Notes: generated from the sequence alone by a model not told the origin. Positions 1 to 7,719 are shown, counted from the first letter of the stretch. The stretch: DNA of 9,762 bases from Bacteroidales bacterium (GCA_016283985.1 JAEENZ010000272.1:1-9762), one strand, 5' to 3'. Program-made: numbers and translations.

Positions 1-151
1 GACGGCTCTGGCCGGGGCCGAGAAGGCGGGACGTGGACGAGAATATGCACAGGATGCTGAACATGATCAGCACCAGCACGATTATCCAGACCACCTTGTC
101 TCCCTCGGTGTTCTCGAAAAAGTTCCAGAATGTCTTTTTCCTGCCTGTCAT
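1..151 (-). CDS. ftsW: FtsW, septal peptidoglycan polymerase (SEDS family), N-terminal fragment
   Basis: FtsW is the multi-pass SEDS glycosyltransferase that polymerises lipid II at the septum together with FtsI. Only the first 50 codons are inside the window; the gene runs off the left edge. Seen directly: an ATG at 149-151, a short basic/aromatic cytoplasmic start (MTGRKKTFWNFF), the segment EGDKVVW and then a hydrophobic stretch from about residue 19 to 38 that forms the first membrane helix, ending in CIFSSTSRLL. The GDK-V-W...FSILCIFSSTSRLL pattern is typical, from memory, of FtsW/RodA proteins of Bacteroidota. It begins 3 bases after the murD stop codon, and an AGGAG lies in the murD 3' end just upstream, so it should be co-translated with murD. 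Position after murD in a dcw cluster favours FtsW over RodA. The catalytic part cannot be assessed. Confidence 0.9.
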   Translation of the reverse strand, partial: MTGRKKTFWNFFENTEGDKVVWIIVLVLIMFSILCIFSSTSRLLGPGQSR

Positions 152-154
152 CTC

Positions 155-1495
155 TTACAGTCTCCTAACTGCTTCCTTGAATTTCTCTCCGCGGTCTTCG
201 TAGTTGTCGAAAAGGTCGAAACTGGCGCAGCAGGGGCTGAGGAGAACCACGTCTCCCTGGTCGGCGAACTTCGCCGATGCCTTCACGGCCTCGTCGGCGC
301 TGAGGGCGTCGCAGATGTTGTCGCTGCCCACGATCTCTTCGAACGCAGCGTGTATCTTGCTGTTGTCCACACCGAGGCAGACTATTGCCTTGACCTTTTC
401 TTTCACAAGGTCGGTGAGCACGCTGTAGTCGTTGCCCTTATCCTTGCCCCCCACGATCCAAACCACGGGCTTGGTCTGGCACTCGAGTGCGTACCATGCT
501 GCATCCACGTTGGTGGCCTTGGAGTCGTTGATGTAGAGCACTCCGCCCACGCTCAGCACCGGCTCGAGCCTGTGCTCTACGGCCTTGAAGGTCTTGAGGC
601 TGTTGCGGATGACGGCGTTGTCTATGCCCGCGGCCTTGGCTGCCAGGGCGGCTGCCATGGAGTTGTATATGTTGTGCTTCCCGCCGAGTGCGAGTTCCTT
701 GAGGTAGATTTCGCTTTCGCTCTGCTCATAGCGTAGGACTATCTTGTCGTCGCGCAGGAACGCGCCCTGCTTCACTTCCGTCTTCTGGGTGAAGGGGAGC
801 ATCTTGGCCTGCAGGACTATCTTGTTGAGATGGTCGATGGTTATCTCGTCGTCGGAGTCGAAGATGAAGCAGTCTTCCGGACGCAGGTTCTGCGTGATGC
901 GGAACTTGGCGCGGATGTAGTTCTCGAAGTTGTAGTCGTAACGGTCGAGATGGTCGGGGGTGATGTTGGTGATGATGGCGATGTCCGGACGGAAATCGTA
1001 GCAGTTGTCCAGCTGGAAACTGCTGATTTCCAGCACGTAATAGTCGTGCTGCTCGGTCGCCACCTGCATCGCGTAGCTCTTGCCTATGTTGCCGCCGAGG
1101 CCCACGTTCAGGCCTGCGTTCTGCAGCAGGTAGTAGATTATGCTGGTGGTAGTGGTCTTGCCGTTGGATCCGGTGATGCACACCTTCTTCGCGCTGTCGT
1201 AGCGGGCGGCGAACTCAATCTCCGAAATGATATGGGTGCCCTGGTCGGCGAGTTTCTTTACCAGTGGTGCCGTGGAGGGTATGCCGGGGCTCTTGACCAC
1301 CTCGTCGGCGTTCAACACCAGCGATTCCGTGTGCCCTCCCTGCTCGAATGGGATGTCCCACTCGCGCAGCGTCTTTATATATTCTTCCTTAATGCTGCCG
1401 TTGTCGGAAAGGAACACGTCGAATCCTTTAACCTTTGCGAGCACGGCCGCTCCAACTCCGCTCTCGGCCCCGCCGAGAATAACCATTCTGTTCAT
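155..1495 (-). CDS. murD: UDP-N-acetylmuramoyl-L-alanine--D-glutamate ligase MurD
   Basis: MurD adds D-glutamate to UDP-MurNAc-L-Ala in the cytoplasm using ATP. The 446-residue product has the usual family length. Visible landmarks: an N-terminal Rossmann-like domain starting MVILGGAESGVGAA; SPGIP at about 69-73; the ATP P-loop TGSNGKTTTT at 108-117; EISSFQL at 156-162; ITPDHLDRY at 178-186; the lysine in YIRAKFR (Lys197), which aligns by position with the carbamylated lysine of E. coli MurD; HNIYN at 274-278; EHRLE at 307-311; NDSKATN at 323-329; and the C-terminal SPCCASFDLF at 420-429 that binds the D-Glu/UDP substrate side. All Mur ligase signatures are intact. It lies 11 bp after mraY and 3 bp before ftsW in the same operon. 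The order mraY-murD-ftsW is the standard dcw arrangement. Confidence 0.97.
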   Translation of the reverse strand: MNRMVILGGAESGVGAAVLAKVKGFDVFLSDNGSIKEEYIKTLREWDIPFEQGGHTESLVLNADEVVKSPGIPSTAPLVKKLADQGTHIISEIEFAARYDSAKKVCITGSNGKTTTTSIIYYLLQNAGLNVGLGGNIGKSYAMQVATEQHDYYVLEISSFQLDNCYDFRPDIAIITNITPDHLDRYDYNFENYIRAKFRITQNLRPEDCFIFDSDDEITIDHLNKIVLQAKMLPFTQKTEVKQGAFLRDDKIVLRYEQSESEIYLKELALGGKHNIYNSMAAALAAKAAGIDNAVIRNSLKTFKAVEHRLEPVLSVGGVLYINDSKATNVDAAWYALECQTKPVVWIVGGKDKGNDYSVLTDLVKEKVKAIVCLGVDNSKIHAAFEEIVGSDNICDALSADEAVKASAKFADQGDVVLLSPCCASFDLFDNYEDRGEKFKEAVRRL

Positions 1496-1506
1496 ATAAT
1501 CTTCTT

Positions 1507-2658
1507 CTATCTAATCTTGAGTAATGCCAAAGTTCCTACTGCGAGGATTATCCCTATAATCCAGAAGCGCGTCACTATGCGCGGTTCCGGCATGTTCTTC
1601 TTCTGGTAGTGGTGGTGCAGGGGCGCCATCAGGAACACGCGCCTGCCTTCCCCGTATTTGTGGCGGGTGTACTTGAACCAGTATTTCTGGATCAGCACGC
1701 TCACGCTCTCCACCAGGAAGATGCCGCAGAGCAGGGGGAGGAGGAGTTCCTTGCGGATGAGCACGGAGCTCACACCGATAATGCCGCCTATGGTAAGGCT
1801 TCCAGTATCGCCCATGAACACCTGGGCGGGGAAGGTGTTGTACCAGAGGAATCCGATCAGCGCTCCCACCAGGGCCGCCATGAAGATGGCGATCTCACCT
1901 GTGCCGGGGAGATACATAATGTTGAGGTATCCGGCATTAATGACGTTGCCTCCCAGATATGCCAGCAGACCGATGACGACCGACACGATGGCGGAAGTGC
2001 CAGCGGAGAGGCCGTCCAGGCCATCGGTGAGGTTGACTCCGTTGGAGCACGCCAGGATGACTATGATTATCATCACCATGTAGATGCCCCAGGAGCAGTA
2101 CACTCCGAGCTGACCGTGGAAGGGGGAGAGCCAGGAATAGTCGAACTCGTGGGCTTTCACGAAGGGGATGGTGGTCACGAGCTGGTCTGTGGGGATATCC
2201 TTGCTGATGCACACGGTAAGCGCTATCAGCAGACCGAGTGCGAACTGAAGCACGAGCTTGCCCTTCTCGGAAAGGCCTTCCTTGTTATGCTTGAATACCT
2301 TTATATAATCGTCGGTAAATCCTATGCCTCCGCACCACAAGGTGGTGAGGATGAGCAGCTGGATGTAGATGTTGCTGAGGTCGCACACCAGAAGCACGCT
2401 TACCAGCAGGGACAGGACTATTATGATGCCGCCCATCGTAGGGGTGCCCTTCTTCTCCATCTGGCCGGCCAGGCCGAGGTCCCGGATGCTTTCGCCGATC
2501 TGCTTGCGCTGGAGCCAGCGTATGATGCGTCCGCCTGCGAAGAAGGCTATCAGCATGCTGATGACGACAGCGGCCATGGCCCTGAAGGTCAGGAAGTTCA
2601 CAAGCCCCATTCCGGGGAAGTCTATATCCTTTAGATGTGTAAAGAGATGGTACAGCAT
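1507..2658 (-). CDS. mraY: Phospho-N-acetylmuramoyl-pentapeptide transferase MraY
   Basis: MraY is the integral membrane enzyme that transfers phospho-MurNAc-pentapeptide to undecaprenyl phosphate, giving lipid I. The 383-residue product shows many hydrophobic helices and the family signatures in order: KKGTPTMGG at 69-77; the Asp pair in FTDDYIK (Asp116, Asp117); NLTDGLDGLSAG at 209-220; NTFPAQVFMGDTGSL at 274-288 with the catalytic-site Asp284; and MAPLHHHYQ with the HHH triad at 348-350. It ends with a final helix and a short basic tail (LLKIR). There is a polar loop at about 151-186 (KDIPTDQ...SWLSPFHG) between helices, which is longer in Bacteroidota MraY than in E. coli as I recall. Its ATG shares one base with the murE stop (TAATG), so translation is probably coupled. 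murD follows after 11 bp. Confidence 0.97.
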   Translation of the reverse strand: MLYHLFTHLKDIDFPGMGLVNFLTFRAMAAVVISMLIAFFAGGRIIRWLQRKQIGESIRDLGLAGQMEKKGTPTMGGIIIVLSLLVSVLLVCDLSNIYIQLLILTTLWCGGIGFTDDYIKVFKHNKEGLSEKGKLVLQFALGLLIALTVCISKDIPTDQLVTTIPFVKAHEFDYSWLSPFHGQLGVYCSWGIYMVMIIIVILACSNGVNLTDGLDGLSAGTSAIVSVVIGLLAYLGGNVINAGYLNIMYLPGTGEIAIFMAALVGALIGFLWYNTFPAQVFMGDTGSLTIGGIIGVSSVLIRKELLLPLLCGIFLVESVSVLIQKYWFKYTRHKYGEGRRVFLMAPLHHHYQKKNMPEPRIVTRFWIIGIILAVGTLALLKIR

Positions 2659-4061
2659 TATTTAATCAGTTCAAATATTCCGTTAACTATTTCGCGTTCG
2701 TCGAAGTGATGCTTGGTGGTGCCTATTATCTGGTAGGTCTCGTGGCCCTTGCCTGCGATCAGGATGGTGGAAGAGGGTTTGGCCAGGGTGATGGCAGCCT
2801 TGATGGCCTCCCTGCGGTCGGTGATGCAGACGGCTTTCAGGAGTCCTGCCTTGCTGAACCCGCTCTTGATCTCCTCGATGATGGCATCCGGATCCTCCGT
2901 GCGGCAGTTGTCCGAGGTGACGAAGATGCGGTCCGCCATCTTTTCGGCTATCGCCGCCATCTCCGGGCGCTTGCTGCGGTCCCTGTCGCCGCCGCATCCG
3001 AAGAGGCACACCAGTTCCCTTTCGGGGCAGATGTCGCGGAGCGTCTGGAGCACGTTCTCCAGGGCGTCGGGCGTGTGCGCATAGTCGATGACGACTGCAA
3101 GGTCGCGAGGTCCGCGCAGGGTTTCCAGCCTTCCGGGAGCGGAATCCAGCTTGCTGATGGCAAGAAGGGCTTCTTCCGCAGGAGTGCCGAGGGCGAGGGC
3201 GGTGCAGTAGATGGCGAGTATGTTGTATGCGTTGTGCCTGCCGGTGAGCTTGGTCCATGCCTCGATGCCGTCGATGCGCAGGAGCATCCCCTCGAAGCTT
3301 TCTTCCAGAATCTTGCAGCGATGGTCGGCTGCTCCGCGGCAGGAATATGTCATCACCTTCGCGGCGCAGTTCTGCACCATCACGGGGCCGTTCTTGTCGT
3401 CAGCGTTTATGATGGCTACGGCATCCTTACGGAGCCCGTCGAAGAAGAGTTTCTTGCAGCGGAGGTACTCGGCGAAGGTCTTGTGATAGTCGAGATGATC
3501 GTGGGTGAGGTTGGAGAAGATGCCCACCTTGAACTCCAGGCCCGCAGTGCGGTCCTGCTCTATGCCGATGGAACTGACCTCCATGAAGCAGTACTGGCAT
3601 CCGGCCTCCACCATCTCCGCCATAAGGGAGTTGATGGTGATGGGGTCGGCGGTGGTGTTGGCGGTCTCGCTGCGGCGCGTGCCCACGTAGTTGGCTATAG
3701 TGGAGAGCAGGCCGCATTCATATCCCAGGTTGCGGAACATGTGATAGAGAAGGGTGACGGTGGTCGTCTTGCCGTTGGTGCCGGTGATGCCCACGAGCTG
3801 CAGCTTTCCGGAAGGATGGCCGTAAAAGTTGTCCGCACAGAGGGCGAGGCCCCTGCGGTCGGCGTCCACCACGGCGGATGCGCCCTTGGCGAGGGCATCC
3901 TCTATGTAGGCGTGTCCGTCCACGCTGCAACCCTTCACCGCGATGAACAGCGCTCCGGGGCATGCCTTGCGGGAATCGCTCGTGATGGAGCTGATTTCCG
4001 TGGCGGCGGTGCCATGGAGAATGGTCGCACCCGTGTCCTTTATTATCTTCTCTAGTTTCAT
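2658..4061 (-). CDS. murE: UDP-MurNAc-tripeptide synthetase MurE (probably meso-diaminopimelate-adding)
   Basis: MurE adds the third stem-peptide residue to UDP-MurNAc-L-Ala-D-Glu. Seen in the 467-residue product: SDSRKACPGALFIAVKG at 28-44; P-loop GITGTNGKTTT at 91-101; NTTADP at 135-140 (UDP-MurNAc-dipeptide contacts); EVSSIGIEQDR at 161-171; NLTHDHLDYH at 184-193; the Lys203/Lys204 pair in RCKKLFF, one of which should be the carbamylated lysine; GRHNAYN at 274-280; PGRLE at 309-313; DYAHTPDAL at 326-334; GCGGDRDRSKRP at 355-366; and GKGHETYQ at 437-444. The substrate-specificity motif reads DNCR (384-387) instead of the usual DNPR; the Arg that marks meso-diaminopimelate enzymes is kept. 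The His normally following EVSS is Ile165. The N-terminal domain looks about 15-20 residues shorter than I expect between AVVDAD and the NFYGHPS segment. It overlaps ftsI by 4 bases (ATGA) and abuts mraY. Confidence 0.96.
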   Translation of the reverse strand: MKLEKIIKDTGATILHGTAATEISSITSDSRKACPGALFIAVKGCSVDGHAYIEDALAKGASAVVDADRRGLALCADNFYGHPSGKLQLVGITGTNGKTTTVTLLYHMFRNLGYECGLLSTIANYVGTRRSETANTTADPITINSLMAEMVEAGCQYCFMEVSSIGIEQDRTAGLEFKVGIFSNLTHDHLDYHKTFAEYLRCKKLFFDGLRKDAVAIINADDKNGPVMVQNCAAKVMTYSCRGAADHRCKILEESFEGMLLRIDGIEAWTKLTGRHNAYNILAIYCTALALGTPAEEALLAISKLDSAPGRLETLRGPRDLAVVIDYAHTPDALENVLQTLRDICPERELVCLFGCGGDRDRSKRPEMAAIAEKMADRIFVTSDNCRTEDPDAIIEEIKSGFSKAGLLKAVCITDRREAIKAAITLAKPSSTILIAGKGHETYQIIGTTKHHFDEREIVNGIFELIK

Positions 4062-5980
4062 TTCCTTGGCAGTTTAGTCATGAACCTGGGATCGTTTGTA
4101 TATACGTAGTCTACCAGGGTCTTTACCGTTGCGGCCGGGATGCCGCCGCCCTGATAGCGGTAGTTCGTGTAGGTAGGGTCGGAGAACACCGAGCAGACCA
4201 CGCTGTACTGGGGATCCTCCGCCGGGAAGTATCCCACGAAGGTGCCCTGGTATTTGCGGCGGCCGGAGGCATCCGAGTAGCCGGAACCTGGGAAGGTGCC
4301 GAAGGATGTGCCGGTCTTTCCTGCAACGGTGCACTTGGCCTTCTTGAGCACTTTCGCCGTACCTTCTTCGGTAACGGAAAGCAGGGCCCTCGTCATGGTG
4401 TCGGCGATGGCTTTCGAGCAGATGGATGCGTTCAGCACGCTCGGGCCGCGCCTGTCGGTGACGGATCCGGCCTTCTCAATGTCTTCCACCAGATAGGGTT
4501 TCACCATCCTGCCCTTGTTGGCGATGGCGTTGTAGAAGGTGAGAATGTGCAGGGGAGTGAGTTCTGTGACGTAGCCGAATCCCATGTTGCCGAGGGTGGT
4601 ATTGGACCAGACGTTCCTGTTCTTCGGGTCGGGGATGTTCGGGGTGAGCAGGCCCTCGAGGTCGAAGTCGAAGCTGTCGCCCAGGCCGTAGGAGTATACT
4701 TTCTCCACGTACTGGCGGGGGTTCTTGGCGTAGTTCTGCACCGCGAGGGTGCCGAAGACGTAGTTGGAAGATATTTTGAATCCGTCGCGGACGCTGATTT
4801 CGCGGGTCTTGTGCTCGCGTTCCCAGTCGGCGATGTGGATATCCTGTCTCATCTTGGTGTCCTTCACCCAGCCGTGGTTGGTGGGGAGGGTCTCGTCCAG
4901 GCTCTTCACGTAGCCGTCGGACAGGACGCTCAGCAGGGTGACGGTCTTGAAGACGGATCCCGGCTCGAAGCGGCGGCCGATCGCGAAGTTGGTTATCTCC
5001 TCGAAGTTGCCGGCTCTGTGCGGGTCGCGGGAGAGGTTCACCATTGCGCGGATGGCGCCGGTCTTCACCTCCATCAGCACCAGGCAGGCGCCGTTGAGGG
5101 TGGTCATGGAATCTATCTGCTCGTGGAGTGCCCTGTCGGCCACGTCCTGGTAGTCTATGTTGAGGGTGGTGCGGAGGTCCTGGCCGTCGATTGCGCGCAC
5201 GTAGCTGCTATCATAGTTGCGCACACGTCCGCGGTCGCTCAAGCGCAGGTACTCGCGCCCGTCCTTGCCGTGGAGGATGGCATCATAGCGGCCCTCAAGG
5301 CCTGGATTGCCCTTTATTTCCTCTTCCGGAAGGCCCTTGTTGTCGCGCACGAAACCGATGGTACGGCGGGCGAGCTTGCCGTAGGGGTATTTGCGGATGT
5401 TTCGGGTTTCCACTATCATACCGCCCTTGTTAGCTCCTTCCCTGAAGAGAGGCAGGTTCTTGATCTTCAGCATGGTGCTGCGGTCCACGCCCTTTGCTAT
5501 GCTGAGGTATTTCCTGTTGGCGGCGCGGCCTTCCTTTATCTGGCCGAACATCTTGTCGGCGCTGGTGCCGGGAACGAGTTCCGCAAGGCCGTTCGCGAGT
5601 TCGCGGGCCTTGGCAAGCCATTCATCCTCCTTCATCTTGGCCTTGTCCCTGTTCTTCATCTTGGCGAAGTCCGCCTTCATCACGCTGCAGTCCATGTGGA
5701 TGTCGTATACGGGGTAGGACATGGCCAGCAATCGGCCGTTGCAGTCGATTATGTTGCCTCGCACTGGCTCCACGGTGCGCTTGACGATGCCGGGGGTGAG
5801 AGCGCTCGCGATCTTCTGCTCCGGTTTCCAGATCAGCTGATAGTAGACGAGCTTGACGAAGACGAGCACCGAGATAATCAGCAACAGGGTATAGAAGACG
5901 TAGAGGACCATTCCTATCCTGTCCCTCTTCGGCTTCTCCGTCTGCTGCGGAAGCTGGCGTATGTTCTTGTCGTCCGTCAT
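4058..5980 (-). CDS. ftsI: FtsI-type class B penicillin-binding protein (septal transpeptidase)
   Basis: This is the transpeptidase that cross-links septal peptidoglycan and works with FtsW. The 640-residue product has a polar basic N-terminus (about 1-22), one membrane anchor at about 24-48 (MVLYVFYTLLLIISVLVF), a PBP dimerisation/pedestal domain starting at PVRGNIIDCNGRLLA (72-86), and a transpeptidase domain with all three catalytic motifs: SVFK at 342-345 (nucleophile Ser342) inside RFEPGSVFKT, SSN at 404-406, and KTGTS at 555-559. The protein ends soon after the domain (about residue 625) with a short basic tail, and no PASTA domain is visible, although many Bacteroidota FtsI homologues are longer and carry one, as I recall. 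Its start ATG overlaps the stop of the ftsL-like gene (ATGA) and its stop overlaps the murE start in the same way. Operon position identifies it as FtsI rather than PBP2/MrdA. Confidence 0.95.
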   Translation of the reverse strand: MTDDKNIRQLPQQTEKPKRDRIGMVLYVFYTLLLIISVLVFVKLVYYQLIWKPEQKIASALTPGIVKRTVEPVRGNIIDCNGRLLAMSYPVYDIHMDCSVMKADFAKMKNRDKAKMKEDEWLAKARELANGLAELVPGTSADKMFGQIKEGRAANRKYLSIAKGVDRSTMLKIKNLPLFREGANKGGMIVETRNIRKYPYGKLARRTIGFVRDNKGLPEEEIKGNPGLEGRYDAILHGKDGREYLRLSDRGRVRNYDSSYVRAIDGQDLRTTLNIDYQDVADRALHEQIDSMTTLNGACLVLMEVKTGAIRAMVNLSRDPHRAGNFEEITNFAIGRRFEPGSVFKTVTLLSVLSDGYVKSLDETLPTNHGWVKDTKMRQDIHIADWEREHKTREISVRDGFKISSNYVFGTLAVQNYAKNPRQYVEKVYSYGLGDSFDFDLEGLLTPNIPDPKNRNVWSNTTLGNMGFGYVTELTPLHILTFYNAIANKGRMVKPYLVEDIEKAGSVTDRRGPSVLNASICSKAIADTMTRALLSVTEEGTAKVLKKAKCTVAGKTGTSFGTFPGSGYSDASGRRKYQGTFVGYFPAEDPQYSVVCSVFSDPTYTNYRYQGGGIPAATVKTLVDYVYTNDPRFMTKLPRK

Positions 5981-6330
5981 TCTATCGCAATAGCCTGTTT
6001 TTCCGGTTCTTTCACTTTGGACCCCATGGCCTGGAGGCGCTTTTCAACCTCGCTGCGCCTGCTCATGGAGGCCACCTCGAAGGTCTTGTCGGCATAGACA
6101 ATCTCCATCTCATTGATCCTGGCCTTGTTCCTCTCCACCTTGCTGAGTGCGTTCTCCGCCATCAGGCTTTCGAAGATGAGGATCCAGAAAAGGAGGAAGG
6201 TGTAGGCGATGTGGATGAAGTACCTTCCGGCGTTGAGGCGCAGGAGCAGGTTCCCCGTGATGATTGCGGCGAACCCGTTCTTGAGTACCTCCCAGATGTC
6301 GGAGACCTTCCATTTACGCTTCTGTTCCAT
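5977..6330 (-). CDS. ftsL: FtsL-like cell division membrane protein
   Basis: A 117-residue bitopic protein. Residues 1-36 are basic/amphipathic (cytoplasmic). A single hydrophobic helix lies at about 38-55 (FIHIAYTFLLFWILIFES). It is followed by a charged heptad-like stretch at about 57-102 (ENALSKVERNKARINEME...RRSEVEKRLQ) that fits a periplasmic coiled coil. This layout, and the position between rsmH and ftsI, matches FtsL, which pairs with FtsB and links FtsQ to the FtsWI synthase. Sequence similarity to E. coli FtsL is not recognisable by eye, so the name rests on topology and context; Bacteroidota versions are usually labelled FtsL-like. It starts 2 bp after the rsmH stop and overlaps ftsI by 4 bases (ATGA), so it should be translationally coupled to both. 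Confidence 0.88.
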   Translation of the reverse strand: MEQKRKWKVSDIWEVLKNGFAAIITGNLLLRLNAGRYFIHIAYTFLLFWILIFESLMAENALSKVERNKARINEMEIVYADKTFEVASMSRRSEVEKRLQAMGSKVKEPEKQAIAIE

Positions 6331-6332
6331 GC

Positions 6333-7235
6333 CTATATCTTTTCTGCCACGCGAAGCTTTGCGCTGCGGGCGCGGGTGTTCTGTGCTATTTCTTCCTCGG
6401 AGGGAAGCACCGGCTTGCCGCCCAGAGGCTTCAGCGGAGCGCTGCTCCTTCCGTAAATGTCTTTTTCCACCGTTCCTTCGATGTTGCCGCTTCGGAAGAA
6501 ATTCTTTACCATGCGGTCTTCGAGGGAGTGGTAGGTGATGATGGCCAGCCTTCCGCCCTTTTTCAGGGATGCTGCGGCGCCGGAGAGGAATTTCTCCAGC
6601 GCACGCATCTCCTGGTTCACCTCTATGCGCATGGCCTGGTAGACCTTGGCGAGGAATTTATGCTCGGCGAAAGACGGCAGGGCTGCTGCAATGGCATTGT
6701 CGAGGTCATCCGTGGTGAGGATGGGCGCAGAGCTGCGGGCCTTCACTATGAGTTCGGCCACTTTGCGTGCGTTGTCCACCTCGCCATAGACTTTAAGGAT
6801 CTTTTCCAACTCGTTTTGCGTATACGAATTGACAATGTCCGCTGCAGTCTTGTCGCCCTGCACGTTCATTCGCATATCGAGCGGGGCGCTATAGCGGAAA
6901 GAGAAGCCCCTTTCCGCCGTATCGAACTGGTGCGACGACACTCCCAGGTCTGCCAAGATGCCGTCGAGGCCCTCCGGATGGTTCAGGAGGGTGTAGTTGT
7001 GTATGAATCTGAAATTGTTGTGTATCAGGGTGAAGCGCCTGTCGGCCGGGGCGTTTGCCGCTGCGTCGGCATCGCGGTCGAAGGCCATCAGGCTGCCTTT
7101 CGGGCTGAGTTGCTTAAGGATTTCCGCGCTGTGGCCGCCGCCGCCGAAAGTGGCGTCTGCATAGCAGCCGTCGGGGTTGGTTATCAATGCGGAAACGCTC
7201 TCGTGGAGCAGGACTGGGTTATGGTACACGCTCAT
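6333..7235 (-). CDS. rsmH: 16S rRNA (cytosine(1402)-N(4))-methyltransferase RsmH (MraW)
   Basis: RsmH uses S-adenosylmethionine to methylate N4 of C1402 in the decoding centre of 16S rRNA. The 300-residue product is normal family length. Visible signatures: HNPVLLHE at 5-12; the SAM-binding loop DATFGGGGHS at 27-36; AFDRDADA at 51-58; ILADLGVSSHQFD at 93-105; GFSFRYSAPLDMRM at 110-123; the inserted substrate-binding helical domain at about 126-215, with YQAMRIEVNQE at 199-209; ITYHSLEDRMVK at 233-244; and the C-terminal NTRARSAKLRVAE at 286-298. All are intact. It begins 14 bp after the mraZ stop with a recognisable AGGAG about 7 bases before the ATG, and is followed at 2 bp by the ftsL-like gene. 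mraZ-rsmH is the near-universal start of dcw clusters. Confidence 0.97.
   Translation of the reverse strand: MSVYHNPVLLHESVSALITNPDGCYADATFGGGGHSAEILKQLSPKGSLMAFDRDADAAANAPADRRFTLIHNNFRFIHNYTLLNHPEGLDGILADLGVSSHQFDTAERGFSFRYSAPLDMRMNVQGDKTAADIVNSYTQNELEKILKVYGEVDNARKVAELIVKARSSAPILTTDDLDNAIAAALPSFAEHKFLAKVYQAMRIEVNQEMRALEKFLSGAAASLKKGGRLAIITYHSLEDRMVKNFFRSGNIEGTVEKDIYGRSSAPLKPLGGKPVLPSEEEIAQNTRARSAKLRVAEKI
6816..6830 (+). repeat. 15-bp repeat copy B, inside rsmH (inverted relative to copy A)
   Basis: The plus strand reads TTGCGTATACGAATT, identical over 15 bases to the minus-strand sequence at 7700-7714. Flanking bases differ on both sides. It lies in the rsmH region encoding about IVNSYTQNELE, so it is constrained by coding and the match could be partly coincidental. 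Confidence 0.55.
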
Positions 7236-7249
7236 TGCAGGTCTCCTTC

Positions 7250-7699
7250 CTATTTATCGGAAAGGCTTTCTGCAATGGCAATGTATTCATCGTTCGGGAT
7301 TCTGCGTTTCTCAAATTCTTCCTTGGCCCAGATCTCGATCTTGAAGTCATTGCCGGAGAAAACCACTTCTTTGGTTACACCTATGGCATCAAGAAGTTTG
7401 CGCGACACGGTGATACGCCCGAGTTTGACGTCGGGCTCCACCACGTCACGGTCGCGCATATATTCCCTCCAGAATATTGCGTGCTGTCTGTTGAAGAAAT
7501 TGAGCTTGCTCTTTACCTCTGCGCTGGTGTGCTCCCATTCTTCCATGGTGTACATCTGCAGGCAGGGCTCGAAAAGATCTTTCTTAATGACAAACCTCAT
7601 GTCGCTTCCCGGCGGCAATACGCCCTTGAGCGGCGCAGGGAAGACCATTCTCCCCTTGTCGTCGATCTTGGAAGTATATTCTCCGATAAAAGTGACCAT
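7250..7699 (-). CDS. mraZ: MraZ, transcriptional regulator of the dcw cluster
   Basis: MraZ is a ring-forming DNA-binding protein with two AbrB-like swapped-hairpin domains that controls its own dcw operon. From the ATG at 7697-7699 the product is 149 residues (MVTFIGEYTSKIDDKGRM...), the expected length. Two family signature segments are visible: DDKGRMVFPAPLK at 13-25 and LGRITVSRKLLDAIGV at 93-108, each a DNA-binding half. I chose this start because homologues begin a few residues before the GEY/KxDxKGR motif. An in-frame TTG at 7712-7714 would add MRIRI, but it would lie almost at the predicted transcription start, so it is unlikely. The stop TAG is 14 bp before rsmH. Immediately upstream are a -7 promoter element and repeats in 10-bp register that fit autoregulation. 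Confidence 0.95.
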   Translation of the reverse strand: MVTFIGEYTSKIDDKGRMVFPAPLKGVLPPGSDMRFVIKKDLFEPCLQMYTMEEWEHTSAEVKSKLNFFNRQHAIFWREYMRDRDVVEPDVKLGRITVSRKLLDAIGVTKEVVFSGNDFKIEIWAKEEFEKRRIPNDEYIAIAESLSDK

Positions 7700-7714
7700 A
7701 ATTCGTATACGCAA
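7700..7714 (-). repeat. 15-bp repeat copy A, forming the mraZ leader
   Basis: The minus strand reads TTGCGTATACGAATT immediately before the mraZ ATG, so it makes up almost the whole predicted mRNA leader. It contains the 8-bp palindrome CGTATACG. An exact copy lies in inverted orientation inside rsmH at 6816-6830. Confidence 0.6.
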
Positions 7715-7719
7715 TGGTG

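Noticed and set aside
2706..4055. Long open frame (449 codons) on the plus strand, antisense to murE, and similar ones opposite mraY and murD.
   Set aside because: Shadow frames: low-complexity Gly/Ala/Val/Glu/His composition, no domains, and complete overlap with well supported Mur genes.
4547..6097. Long open frame (516 codons) on the plus strand, antisense to ftsI.
   Set aside because: It lies opposite an intact ftsI with all catalytic motifs. Its translation is rich in Val/Ala/His/Gly with no recognisable domain, as expected from the codon bias of the real gene read in reverse.
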